Below, in pieces: positions 8,601 to 17,050 of a stretch of 34,579 bases of DNA. Positions within the stretch are counted from its first letter, which is position 1, and the number at the start of each line of letters is the position of its first letter. The position numbers were made by a program, and so were the translations under genes. The stretch comes from Verrucomicrobiia bacterium (lineage in GTDB: Bacteria > Verrucomicrobiota > Verrucomicrobiia > Opitutales > Cerasicoccaceae). The notes beneath the pieces were generated by a model, which did not search any database, had not been told where the DNA came from, and saw only the letters and a list, made by a program, of their open reading frames with translations. The DNA is taken from the NCBI GenBank assembly GCA_030425485.1, contig JAUIAM010000031.1, forward strand, positions 1 to 34,579, in the 5' to 3' direction.

Positions 8601-9371
8601 ATGTCACTGGATAAAGTATTTCGCCTGGATGGAAAAGTCGCCCTCGTCACGGGCTGTAAACGCGGTATCGGCATGGCTATGGCCGTCGGTCTGGCCGAGG
8701 CTGGCGCCGATATTATCGGTGTTAGCGCGACGCTCGAGTCGAGCGGCAGCGAGGTAGAGAAAACAGTCACTGCCCTGGGACGAAGCTTCCACGGCTACTC
8801 GGCAGATTTCTCCAAGCGCGAGGAGCTGTATCAGTTTATTGATACAGCAAAAAAGCACCACCCGCAGGTGGATATTTTAATCAACAACGCGGGCAGTATC
8901 CTGCGTAAACCTGCTGCGGAGCACCCAGACGAGTTTTGGGATAATATCATCGAGACGAACCTGAACGCACAGTTCGTTTTGAGCCGCGAGTTTGGCAAGG
9001 AGATGGTGGAGCGTGGAAGTGGAAAAATCATCTTCACCGCATCGCTGCTTACCTTCCAGGGCGGTATCACCGTGCCCGGGTACGCGGCCAGCAAGGGCGG
9101 TATCGGGCAACTGACCAAGGCTCTGGCCAATGAGTGGGCCAGCAAGGGCGTCAACGTCAATGCCATCGCTCCGGGCTATATCGCCACGGATAACACCGAG
9201 GCGTTGCGTAATGATTCTGTGCGCAGCAAGCAAATCCTGGATCGTATTCCGGCAGGCCGTTGGGGCGAGCCAGAGGATTTCAAGGGCGCGGCGGTATTCC
9301 TGGCCTCCGATGCCGCGGCTTATGTGCACGGCACGATCCTCACCGTCGACGGTGGCTGGATGGGGCGCTAG
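8601..9371 (+). CDS. kduD: 2-dehydro-3-deoxy-D-gluconate 5-dehydrogenase (KduD)
   Basis: The 256-residue SDR interconverts 2,5-diketo-3-deoxygluconate and 2-keto-3-deoxygluconate with NAD(H), a late step in degradation of pectin and other polyuronates. Visible motifs are TGCKRGIG (17-24), NNAG (95-98), S148 and Y161-K165 (YAASKGG). KduD-typical stretches include LDGKVALVTG near the start, the S(A/S)LLTFQGG region after S148 and a DGGWMGR C-terminus. Length is as expected. It lies between the MDR and propeller genes in the uronate operon, which supports the call. The isomerase KduI that normally precedes it in the pathway is not in this window. No Shine-Dalgarno sequence is seen before the ATG. 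Confidence 0.9.
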   Translation: MSLDKVFRLDGKVALVTGCKRGIGMAMAVGLAEAGADIIGVSATLESSGSEVEKTVTALGRSFHGYSADFSKREELYQFIDTAKKHHPQVDILINNAGSILRKPAAEHPDEFWDNIIETNLNAQFVLSREFGKEMVERGSGKIIFTASLLTFQGGITVPGYAASKGGIGQLTKALANEWASKGVNVNAIAPGYIATDNTEALRNDSVRSKQILDRIPAGRWGEPEDFKGAAVFLASDAAAYVHGTILTVDGGWMGR

Positions 9372-9417
9372 CAGTATTAGTTTGTGCAAGCGCAGGAACC
9401 GTAATTATTTTTTTGCC

Positions 9418-10623
9418 ATGAATCTGACTTACCAGCCGCGTCCAGTTGAAAACAGGTGGTGCGTTCATAGTTACTACAGCTTGTGCCCCTATGCGCCTGA
9501 TGGTTCGGGCAGAATCCTCGTGGGCGGAGCCGATCCGGACACGGGGGAAGGGGAGGTGATTATCCTCTCGCCTGAGGGCAGCGTGCTTGACCGCTTCGGG
9601 CTTCAGCCCGTGTTGCCGAGCTTCTGGCATACGGGCTTTTGGCAAAGCTGGTCTGCGGACTGCCGCTACGTCTACTATCAGTCCGGGACCGGGCTCAATC
9701 CGGAGGTTGTTCGCCGTGAGCTGGCGACGGGTATTGAGGTGCGTGTGAGTGGAGACATGGAGGGCATCCCGCCGTCAGGCGAGCCCGGGTTGAGCTGTAA
9801 CCACGGGTTGCTCTACGCGGCTGGCTACGGTGACGCCGAGGGGCGCTATCGCCCAGAGTTGGCCTCGGTGCCCTTTCAGGCCAGAGACCAGCACGGGATC
9901 AGCATCGTTGATTTTGACCAGGGCATGTCCAGCATGGGCTTGTCCACGGCAGACATTCTCCAACAGCACCCGGACCGGGAAAAAATCATGCAGGCGGACG
10001 AGGCTGTCCGCGAGCGCTTGGGCCCCGATGAGGGGCTGACGCTGATGACCTACTGCGTGCGCTGGAACCCGCAAGGGACGCGCTTCCTCTTCTATTTTGG
10101 CAACCACTGTGTCGATAAACGCCGGGGCGAGCCAAAGCTGGCCTACGTGTTTACCGCCAACCGGGATCTGACGGACATCCACCTGGCCATGGACATGAGC
10201 TTTGATCGGCGCGGTGTACACTGGGCCTGGCAGCCGGATGGCGAGCGCTTGATCGGCTACGGCCCGCGTCCCGAGGACCCGATGCAGACCGGACTGGCCG
10301 AGGTGCGTTACGATGGCTCGGACTACCGTCTGCTCAGCGAGCACGCCAGCGGCGGGCACCCGTCCGTCAGCCCGATTGATGATGACTTGATCGTAACGGA
10401 CGAGGGCACGTTGGAGGGCGGCGCCGTGCTGTTTATTTCGCGCAAAACCGGGCAGGAAACCGCCCGTATTGCCTTGCCAAAATTCGTTGGGGCCAGCGAG
10501 CCCAAGGGCCGCAACCCCATGCGCATCTGCCACCACCCGGTTTTTTCACATGATGGCAAGCGCATCTTGTTTAACAGCCTGCCCGGCAAGTATTCCCAGG
10601 TGAACGAACTCGAGATAGGCTAA
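9418..10623 (+). CDS. Beta-propeller protein, possible oligogalacturonate-lyase-like (PL22-type) enzyme
   Basis: The 401-residue protein consists of repeated WD40/TolB-like blades, for example WSADCRYVYYQSG, VRWNPQGTRFLFYFGN, WAWQPDGERLIGYG and HPVFSHDGKRILFNS. This matches the seven-bladed propeller of oligogalacturonate lyases (about 390 residues, cytoplasmic, beta-elimination of short oligouronides) and related uncharacterised propellers. There is no signal peptide. The frame is open from 9130 inside kduD, but the ATG at 9418 is the first sensible start, with homology-like sequence beginning MNLTYQPRP. It sits between kduD and an esterase gene, so action on uronic oligosaccharides is plausible. 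I cannot confirm the metal-binding His residues, so the lyase assignment is tentative; a sugar-binding propeller is the alternative. Confidence 0.6.
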   Translation: MNLTYQPRPVENRWCVHSYYSLCPYAPDGSGRILVGGADPDTGEGEVIILSPEGSVLDRFGLQPVLPSFWHTGFWQSWSADCRYVYYQSGTGLNPEVVRRELATGIEVRVSGDMEGIPPSGEPGLSCNHGLLYAAGYGDAEGRYRPELASVPFQARDQHGISIVDFDQGMSSMGLSTADILQQHPDREKIMQADEAVRERLGPDEGLTLMTYCVRWNPQGTRFLFYFGNHCVDKRRGEPKLAYVFTANRDLTDIHLAMDMSFDRRGVHWAWQPDGERLIGYGPRPEDPMQTGLAEVRYDGSDYRLLSEHASGGHPSVSPIDDDLIVTDEGTLEGGAVLFISRKTGQETARIALPKFVGASEPKGRNPMRICHHPVFSHDGKRILFNSLPGKYSQVNELEIG

Positions 10624-10665
10624 ACCCGGCTATGCCTTTGGACGTTTTATAGAAAGCACCGTGTC

Positions 10666-11460
10666 ATGAGCAGTGAGGAGAATTCGTCAGAGGCCATCGT
10701 GCCCGAGCGCATCATTACCTATAAGGAAGTCGATGGTCGGTCCCTGGCCATGCACCTGTTCGAGCCGTCAACCGATGGAAGTGAAGGGCGCCCTTGCGTG
10801 CTGCTGATTCACAGTGGTGGGTGGGTCAACGGCAGCCCGGAGCGCTACTACCACATCGCCAAGCCGCTGCGCGAGATGGGGCTGGTGGTCGCTTGCATCC
10901 AGTACCGCCTCTATGACCCGAAGGCGAACCCGCCCGTTTCCGTTCCTGATGCGGTGGAAGATGCACAGGACGCGATGCACTACCTGAAACAGCATGCCGA
11001 TAGTCTCGGGCTCGACCGGGAGCGCACCATTGCCTGCGGTGGCTCGGCCGGGGCGCACCTGGTTGCAGGTCTGGCTTTGTTTGACTGCGAGCACATCGAC
11101 GCCGCGCTCCTGCGCCCCAAGGTCATGGTCCTCTTCAACCCCGTTATCGATACCTCTGCCGAGGGCTATGGCCATCAGAAGCTGGGTGCAGATTGGGAGG
11201 CGTATTCGCCGCTACACCGTTTGCAGGCGGGACTCCCGCCGACATTGATTTTTCATGGGACGGGGGACCGCACGACACCCTACGGTGGCTCTGCGGCCTT
11301 TAGCCAGCGAGCACAGCAGAACGGCGATGTATGCGTGCTGATTACCCATGACGGGGGCGATCATGGCTACTACAACGCACAGCCGCTGTTTGACCAGACG
11401 ATGCAGCGCGTGCGCGAGTTTCTGGTCGAGCACAACATTTTAGAAAAAGGGGAGGGCTAA
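10666..11460 (+). CDS. Alpha/beta-hydrolase esterase (BD-FAE/acetyl-esterase type)
   Basis: The 264-residue hydrolase has an oxyanion-hole motif HSGGW (49-53), nucleophile Ser127 in GGSAGAH, Asp201 in HGTGDRTTP and His233 in GGDHGYY, so the catalytic triad is complete. The architecture is that of small carbohydrate esterases that remove acetyl or feruloyl groups from oligosaccharides. It lacks a signal peptide and so probably deacetylates imported oligosaccharides in the cytoplasm. It sits 42 bases after the propeller gene and ends 2 bases before an acyltransferase gene, so these two are likely translationally linked. The ester removed is inferred, not shown. Confidence 0.85.
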   Translation: MSSEENSSEAIVPERIITYKEVDGRSLAMHLFEPSTDGSEGRPCVLLIHSGGWVNGSPERYYHIAKPLREMGLVVACIQYRLYDPKANPPVSVPDAVEDAQDAMHYLKQHADSLGLDRERTIACGGSAGAHLVAGLALFDCEHIDAALLRPKVMVLFNPVIDTSAEGYGHQKLGADWEAYSPLHRLQAGLPPTLIFHGTGDRTTPYGGSAAFSQRAQQNGDVCVLITHDGGDHGYYNAQPLFDQTMQRVREFLVEHNILEKGEG

Positions 11461-11462
11461 TT

Positions 11463-12056
11463 ATGAGCGTGTGGAACTTTTTAGACGGCGGGTGCAGTGC
11501 GCCGGAAAAACCGAAGGGCCTGCGTGAGCGGCTGCTCTACTGGCTGGGCAGAAAGTTGGCCTTGCGGCACAAGCATGTGGTGCTGCCCGAAAGCTGTCTG
11601 ATACATCCCGGTGCGAAGCTCAACCCGCGCAACGGAAAGATCGTTTTCGGCGAGAACTGCGTCGTAGCCGAAGGGGCGATTATCCAGGGCAATGTCAGCT
11701 TTGGCGACAATTGCTCGGTGCAGGCATATACCATCTTGGTGGGCTACGGCACGATCGATAAACCCGATGGGCAAATCGCGATTGGCAGTGGTGTGCGTAT
11801 CGCATCCCACGGCATGATGATCGCGGGGAACCACGTTTTTGAAGACCCGGACAAGCCGATCCATGGGCAGGGTTTGGTTTACGAACCCATCACGATCGGC
11901 GACGATGTCTGGGTGGGCGGTCGAGTGAATATTACCGCCGGGGTCAGCATCGGGAAGGGCTCTGTCATCGGCGGCGGTTCCGTTGTTACCCGTGACATTC
12001 CGCCTGCATCAATAGCGGTCGGCGTGCCTGCGAAGGTCATCCGCAAGCGAGAGTGA
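11463..12056 (+). CDS. Left-handed beta-helix (hexapeptide-repeat) acyltransferase
   Basis: The 197-residue protein is made of hexapeptide turns (IHPGAKLNPRNGKIVFGENC, then IGSGVRIASHGMMI, ITIGDDVWVGGRVNITAG and SIGKGSVIGGGSVVTRDI). It ends in the typical VGVPAKVIRKRE. The GNHVFEDPDKPIHGQG loop carries the His expected for acyl transfer in the WcaF/VatD/maltose-acetyltransferase group. It would transfer an acetyl-type group from acyl-CoA to a sugar hydroxyl. A GGGGAGGG-like ribosome-binding site precedes the ATG, better than for most genes here. It is the last gene of the run, directly after an esterase, which is an odd pairing of acyl removal and acyl addition. The acceptor is unknown. Confidence 0.87.
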   Translation: MSVWNFLDGGCSAPEKPKGLRERLLYWLGRKLALRHKHVVLPESCLIHPGAKLNPRNGKIVFGENCVVAEGAIIQGNVSFGDNCSVQAYTILVGYGTIDKPDGQIAIGSGVRIASHGMMIAGNHVFEDPDKPIHGQGLVYEPITIGDDVWVGGRVNITAGVSIGKGSVIGGGSVVTRDIPPASIAVGVPAKVIRKRE

Positions 12057-12266
12057 TTGCGGTAGCGCCTTGTGGCGATGAGTTGTTGCCCAATGCACGA
12101 GGCTTTGGGTATGTAAATATGCACGCATAGATCATTTCCCGATCGATAAGTGCATCTGGAAAACCTTGTTGGGGATATGCCGTCATTTGATGGGTAGCTG
12201 TGTGTCAGTGAATCGCGCTCAGTATTGAAGACACAGCCTAGTGACCACCGGACATTTTTTCTTTAC

Positions 12267-12299
12267 ATATGTCAGCATATATAGATTATGCCAGCATAT
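12267..12299 (+). promoter_or_regulatory. Tandem operator-like repeats before the GntR-type gene
   Basis: ATATGTCAGCATAT (12267-12280) and TTATGCCAGCATAT (12286-12299) match at 12 of 14 positions with a 19-base period. Each is an imperfect inverted repeat of the form ATATG-N4-CATAT. The second overlaps the proposed start codon at 12298. This layout fits autoregulation by the downstream regulator; binding is inferred. Confidence 0.5.
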
Positions 12300-13404
12300 G
12301 AAGTCGGATACTTCCTCAAGTGCTGATGATGTGTTTCAGATTTTAGAAACCAGAATTCGAACCGGACGTGTGGCTGTGGGTAGCTACATGCCGACTGAAA
12401 AGGAGCTGGCGTCGCAGTTTGGCTGTGGTCGCCACGTGGTGGGGCAGGCCCTGAACCGCCTTGCTCATGACGGCATGATCGAGCGTCGCAAGCGTGTGGG
12501 GACGCGGGTCATTAGCAGTACGCCAACGCGTGAGCGTGCGGCCGTCGAGTTGGACGCGATAGGGTTTGTCTACCCGAGTGATCTGCACGAAGGCGTGCGC
12601 CGCATATTGCAGGGGTTTCAGGAGGTGGCGCACGAGGCCAAGCAGCGCGTTGTCATGCTGAGCACGGGGATGGATCACAAGAAAGAGGCGGAGATTGTCG
12701 GGCGTCTGGCCGAGTTTGATGTCAAGGGGGTGGTTGCTTATCCTGTTTTGCCCAAGCTGGAGGATCGCCTGTACTTTGGCCAGATGCTGCATAATTGTAG
12801 CTTCCCGGTTGTGCTGGTGGACACGAATCTGCCCGGCTTTGGGGAAAACTCGGTCATCCACGATGGCTTTCATGCGGGCTGGACGATGACAAACCATCTG
12901 CTGGGCCGTGGGCTCAAGCGAGTCGGTTTTCTTGCGAACTACGCCTGGACCGCAGTCATGCGCGAGACCTACCTGGGCTATCGTCAAGCCATGGAGGCGG
13001 CGGATATCACGATCGAGCCGAACTTCGTCCTGCTGGATGATTTTATTGAGCCGTCTTACGAGGAGCCGCTTTCGGTGGGGGATGATTTTGTGAAGAAATT
13101 TCTGCTCAAAGCGATGGAGCAAAAGCTGGAAGCCGTTGTTTGTGGGGACGACTTCCTGGCCCTGCTTTGCCTGAAGGCTGCGCGTGAACTCGGCATTTCG
13201 GTGCCGGATCAGTTCAAGGTCGTGGGGATATCCGACTACGCAATTTCCTCCCAGAGCGACATCCCCTTGACGACCTACCGGACCTCGTTTGAGGAGATCG
13301 GTCGTCAGTCTTTCCATCTTTTGAACCGTCTCCTCAAGGGCGAGCAGCCCTCCGAGCGAAACCTCCAGATCCGCGGCAGCATCGCGGTCAGAAAGAGTGG
13401 CTAG
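12298..13404 (+). CDS. GntR-family regulator with LacI-like sugar-sensing domain
   Basis: The 368-residue protein has an N-terminal GntR winged helix (about 10-72: VFQILETRIRTGRVAVGSYM, TEKELASQFGCGRHVVGQAL, MIERRKRVGTRV). A periplasmic-binding-protein-like domain follows (about 80-368, with VVLVDTNLPG, FLANYAWTAVM and VVGISDYAISS). This is the AraR-like arrangement found in sugar regulators. The frame is open from a GTG at 12241, but the ATG at 12298 gives a normal GntR N-terminus and leaves the tandem repeats in the leader, so I chose it. The next gene encodes an alpha-L-rhamnosidase, so a rhamnose-containing inducer is a reasonable guess. Family is firm; the ligand is unknown. Confidence 0.93.
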   Translation: MKSDTSSSADDVFQILETRIRTGRVAVGSYMPTEKELASQFGCGRHVVGQALNRLAHDGMIERRKRVGTRVISSTPTRERAAVELDAIGFVYPSDLHEGVRRILQGFQEVAHEAKQRVVMLSTGMDHKKEAEIVGRLAEFDVKGVVAYPVLPKLEDRLYFGQMLHNCSFPVVLVDTNLPGFGENSVIHDGFHAGWTMTNHLLGRGLKRVGFLANYAWTAVMRETYLGYRQAMEAADITIEPNFVLLDDFIEPSYEEPLSVGDDFVKKFLLKAMEQKLEAVVCGDDFLALLCLKAARELGISVPDQFKVVGISDYAISSQSDIPLTTYRTSFEEIGRQSFHLLNRLLKGEQPSERNLQIRGSIAVRKSG

Positions 13405-13472
13405 CCTTTGCGTGTAGCCAGCGCGAGACGGACAACCGCCGCCCCCACCTGTAGCTCCCCCCCGCCTGAACG

Positions 13473-15800
13473 ATGCGATCACCGAATACAACCCGTTTTG
13501 AAGGACAACGCGCTGCCCCTTCCGCCAAATTGCCGGGGAAGTGGATTGGGTATGGCGACCCTGAGCAGGAGGACTCGCCCCCGGCGCCCTTCCTTCGGAA
13601 ATCGTTTGACCTGCCCGTGCTTCCTGTGGAGGCCCGCCTTCAGGTCGCCGTGCTTGGGCTGTGTGAACTGGAGATGAACGGCAAACCTGTCCACCCGGAG
13701 CTGGCCTTGATCCCGGGGTGGAGTGATTTTCGAGTGCGTACTCAGGTCATGACGTTCGACGTGGCGTCCCTGCTCACTGTGGGAGCAAATACGCTGGGTT
13801 GCATTTTGGGGGATGGCTGGTACGCGGGTTATCTTGGCTTCGAGGGGAAACGAAAGCTTTATGGCGGCTCGCCTGCGGTACGTCTTCAACTCGAAATGAC
13901 GTTTGCAGACGGGACCCGCACTGCTGTTTCGACAGACGAGAGCTGGGAAGCGCGTACGGGCCCCATTCTCCGTTCGGATCTTTATCATGGTGAGAGCTAT
14001 GATGCGCGGCGGGAGTTTCCGGATTGGTCAACGCCGGGCTCATCTCGGCGCGGTTGGCACCCAGTTAGCATCCGACCCGTTTCCGGCGATCTGGTGCTCG
14101 ATCCCAAGGTGTCCGAGCCCGTTGAAAAGGTAGAGTATCTACCGACACTCCAGGTAACGGAGCCTGTGCCCGGTTCCTACGTCTTTGATTTGGGGCAGAA
14201 CATGGTCGGCTGGGCGAAGCTCCGGCTTCGGGGCAAGCGCGGGCAGACGGTACGCCTGCGCTTTGCGGAGATGCTGAACCCGGATGGCACGCTCTACACG
14301 GCTAACCTGCGCACGGCCCGGGCCACGGATACCTACATCTTTGGGCAGGACGGTCTCTGCGAATGGGAGCCCCGCTTTACCTTTCACGGATTTCGCTATG
14401 TGGAGCTGACGGGTTGCTCGGGCAAGCCCCGTAAGGCGGCGGTGACCGGAGTCGTCCTGCACAACGGCATGCGTCCAACGGGGCAATTTACCTGCTCGGA
14501 CCCACGGGTCAATCAGCTCGCGAGTAATATCCGCTGGGGGCTGAAGGGGAACTTTCTGGAGGTGCCCACGGATTGCCCTCAGCGTGATGAGCGCCTGGGC
14601 TGGACCGGGGATATTCAGGTCTTTGCCAAGACGGCCAGCTTCTTCTATGACGTGGACGCCTTTTTGACCAAGTGGATGCGCGACCTGCGCGACGGGCAGA
14701 CGCCGGAGGGTGCCTTCCCCGACATCGCCCCGACCTTTATCTGCGGCTTTGGTAACGCAGCTTGGGCCGACGCCGGAGTCATTGTGCCGTGGGTCGTCTA
14801 CCGGCGCTTTGGTAACCGGAGCATCCTGGAAGAAAACTATGAGGCTATGCTGAAGTGGATGGCATTTCAGGAGAAGACGAGTCGCGGGCTCATCCGTCCA
14901 CCTACGGACTATGGCGATTGGTTAGCGGTCGATGCGGTCTATGCCGGGCACGCCCCTGTCCCCAGCGATTTAATAGGCACGGCGTATTTTGCGCGCACGG
15001 CAGCCATCATGACGGAAGTCGCCAGGGTGTTGAAGAAGCCCGCCGATGCGGCGCGTTTCAGGGCGCTGCGTTCCTCTGTGGTCAAAGCGTTTCGACGCGA
15101 GTACGTGACCGCTGGTGGGCGATTGGTGGGGGACTGCCAAACGGCTTATCTGCTCGCGCTGGCCTTTGATTTGCTTCCCCCTGCACAGCGGGCTCCCGCG
15201 GTTGAGCGTCTGGTGGAGCTTATACGCCAGCGGGACTGGCATCTGAGTACCGGGTTTGTTGGTACGCCGCTCCTGTGTCCGGTCTTAAGTCGCTTCGGAC
15301 GTCACGATGTGGCTATGAAGCTCCTCTTGCAGGACAGCTATCCCTCGTGGCTCTTTACGGTGAAAAACGGAGCCACCACGATGTGGGAGCGTTGGAACTC
15401 GTATACACCGGAGGCTGGTTTTGGCGATGTGGGAATGAACTCGTTTAATCATTACGCCTACGGAGCCATCGGTGAATGGCTCGTGCACTCTGTGGCGGGG
15501 CTTGCGCCTGGGCCAGACGCACCCGCTTACAAGCACATCCTGTTTCGGCCCCAGCTTTCCCCGGGGCTTGAGAACGCGAGTGCTTCGCTCGAAACGCCTC
15601 ACGGTAAGACCGAGATCGAATGGCAGTGCGAGCGAGGCGAAATGGAGGGCAGGATCACCGTGCCCGCGCAAAGCTATGCTGACTTCGTACATACGACCAA
15701 GGGAAAACTGATTGAGGGTAAAACAACCAAGACCATTTCAGGCAATGGCAGGCTAAGGCTTTCTCCGGGGGACTATCGCTTCCGGTTAAAGTTCGCTTGA
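13473..15800 (+). CDS. Alpha-L-rhamnosidase, GH78 family
   Basis: The 775-residue enzyme hydrolyses terminal alpha-L-rhamnose from oligosaccharides. The N-terminal beta-sandwich region carries WIGYGDPEQ and LGDGWYAGYLGF. A Bac_rhamnosid-type domain has FDLGQNMVGW, and the (alpha/alpha)6 barrel contains the hallmark DCPQRDERLGWTGD (D372, E373, W377, D380). TTMWERW follows (E639, the second conserved glutamate), and then the C-terminal beta domain starting around GLAPGPDAPAYKHILF. No signal peptide is visible, so it is likely cytoplasmic. It follows the GntR-type regulator by 68 bases and precedes an esterase gene. Together with the uronate genes it suggests a rhamnose- and uronate-containing substrate such as rhamnogalacturonan-, ulvan- or gum-like polymers. 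No Shine-Dalgarno sequence is seen. Confidence 0.95.
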   Translation: MRSPNTTRFEGQRAAPSAKLPGKWIGYGDPEQEDSPPAPFLRKSFDLPVLPVEARLQVAVLGLCELEMNGKPVHPELALIPGWSDFRVRTQVMTFDVASLLTVGANTLGCILGDGWYAGYLGFEGKRKLYGGSPAVRLQLEMTFADGTRTAVSTDESWEARTGPILRSDLYHGESYDARREFPDWSTPGSSRRGWHPVSIRPVSGDLVLDPKVSEPVEKVEYLPTLQVTEPVPGSYVFDLGQNMVGWAKLRLRGKRGQTVRLRFAEMLNPDGTLYTANLRTARATDTYIFGQDGLCEWEPRFTFHGFRYVELTGCSGKPRKAAVTGVVLHNGMRPTGQFTCSDPRVNQLASNIRWGLKGNFLEVPTDCPQRDERLGWTGDIQVFAKTASFFYDVDAFLTKWMRDLRDGQTPEGAFPDIAPTFICGFGNAAWADAGVIVPWVVYRRFGNRSILEENYEAMLKWMAFQEKTSRGLIRPPTDYGDWLAVDAVYAGHAPVPSDLIGTAYFARTAAIMTEVARVLKKPADAARFRALRSSVVKAFRREYVTAGGRLVGDCQTAYLLALAFDLLPPAQRAPAVERLVELIRQRDWHLSTGFVGTPLLCPVLSRFGRHDVAMKLLLQDSYPSWLFTVKNGATTMWERWNSYTPEAGFGDVGMNSFNHYAYGAIGEWLVHSVAGLAPGPDAPAYKHILFRPQLSPGLENASASLETPHGKTEIEWQCERGEMEGRITVPAQSYADFVHTTKGKLIEGKTTKTISGNGRLRLSPGDYRFRLKFA

Positions 15801-15870
15801 GTCCAAATCGATCTGCCTTGGCCGTGTCGGTGTTGGTATAAGGTATCGCTTGTTTAAGCGAGGGTGGGAA

Positions 15871-17031
15871 ATGCTTGATCTTCCGCGTGGGCCTGGATCA
15901 TATATCATTATGCGCTTTCCTATCCCCGAAGACATGCTTTGCCGTGGTGCTCACTGGACCCCGCAGGAAGCCAACAACCAGATGAAGGCTTTTGCGGAAA
16001 CCTGGTCGGACCTTGCCTCCTGGGAGGCGCGGGCCAAGACCATACGGGAGGGAATCCTGAGCGGGCTGGCCTGGGACCACATGCCGCAGGTCGGCAATCG
16101 TTTTAATCCGATCATTCATAGCCGTCGCGAGATGGACGGCTACATCGTCGAGAACATCGCTATCGAGAGCTTTCCGGGTTTCTACGTCACCGGAAACCTC
16201 TACCTGCCGATGGATAGTGCGGAGAAGTACCCGGCGATCTTGAACCCGCACGGTCACGAACCGAACAAGCGCCTGACGCCCGCGTTGCAATACCGTGGCG
16301 CGTGCTTTGCCCGGGCCGGGGCCATCGCCTTTGTTTACGACATGCTCGGGCATGCTGACTCCAAGCAAGTCTCGCATTACATACCGATCTCGCCCCTGCT
16401 GCATACCTGGAACAGCAAACGCGTGCTGGACTACCTGCTCTCACGCCCGGATGTGGACCCGGAACGTATCGGCATCACGGGTGGCTCCGGCGGCGGTACC
16501 CAGACTTTTATGCTCACTGCCCTGGACGAGCGGATCAAGGCCGCCGCGCCTGTCGTTCAGGTCTCGGCTCACTTTTTTGGAGGCTGTGCCTGCGAGAGCG
16601 GCATGCCCATTCATAAAAGTGCGCACCACCAGACAAATAATGTGGAGATTGCGGCGCTGGCTGCTCCGCGCCCCATGATGGTTGTTTCGGACGGGGTGGA
16701 CTGGACGCGCTTTACGCCCAACATCGAGTTCCCGTACCTGCAGCGTGTCTATGCGGTCTATGGCGCGGAGCAAAATGTGGAGAACGCGCACTTCCCGACT
16801 GAAGGGCACGACTACGGTTATTCGAAGCGCTGCGCTGCCTATAATTTCTTTAGCCACCACCTGAAACTGAAGTACGGGAATCTCCCCTATAAGGACGGTT
16901 ACGATGAGAGCTTTGTCACGCTCCTGTCGCCGCAAGAGTTGCAGGTCTTTACCGATGAGCACCCGCGGCCAGCGGATGCCTTGCAGGGAGATGAGGCTGT
17001 GATGGACGCGCTGGGCTTTGCCGTCGCTTAA
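15871..17031 (+). CDS. Alpha/beta-hydrolase, acetyl xylan esterase-like
   Basis: The protein is about 386 residues. It has an alpha/beta-hydrolase core with NPHGHE (125-130), nucleophile Ser196 in GITGGSGGGT, acidic candidates D264/D267 in VSDGVDWTR and His303 in EGHDYGY. It resembles the AXE1/dienelactone-hydrolase-like esterases of uncharacterised carbohydrate loci. The frame is open to a TTG at 15850. I prefer the ATG at 15871 because GAGGGTGGGA precedes it; an ATG at 15910 is also possible. No signal peptide is evident. It lies 70 bases after the GH78 gene on the same strand and would deacylate the same substrate. The precise ester is unknown, and a glucuronoyl-esterase-like role is a less likely option. 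Confidence 0.8.
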   Translation: MLDLPRGPGSYIIMRFPIPEDMLCRGAHWTPQEANNQMKAFAETWSDLASWEARAKTIREGILSGLAWDHMPQVGNRFNPIIHSRREMDGYIVENIAIESFPGFYVTGNLYLPMDSAEKYPAILNPHGHEPNKRLTPALQYRGACFARAGAIAFVYDMLGHADSKQVSHYIPISPLLHTWNSKRVLDYLLSRPDVDPERIGITGGSGGGTQTFMLTALDERIKAAAPVVQVSAHFFGGCACESGMPIHKSAHHQTNNVEIAALAAPRPMMVVSDGVDWTRFTPNIEFPYLQRVYAVYGAEQNVENAHFPTEGHDYGYSKRCAAYNFFSHHLKLKYGNLPYKDGYDESFVTLLSPQELQVFTDEHPRPADALQGDEAVMDALGFAVA

Positions 17032-17050
17032 GTCTTGAATCGCCTCAGGC

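Noticed and set aside
12066-12077. CGCC-TTGT-GGCG hairpin after the acyltransferase gene as a terminator
   Set aside because: Four base pairs and no T tract.
12343-13491. Long open frame antisense to the GntR-type gene
   Set aside because: It is low-complexity, His/Arg/Gln-rich, and lies fully over a clear regulator gene on the other strand; a G+C-rich shadow frame.
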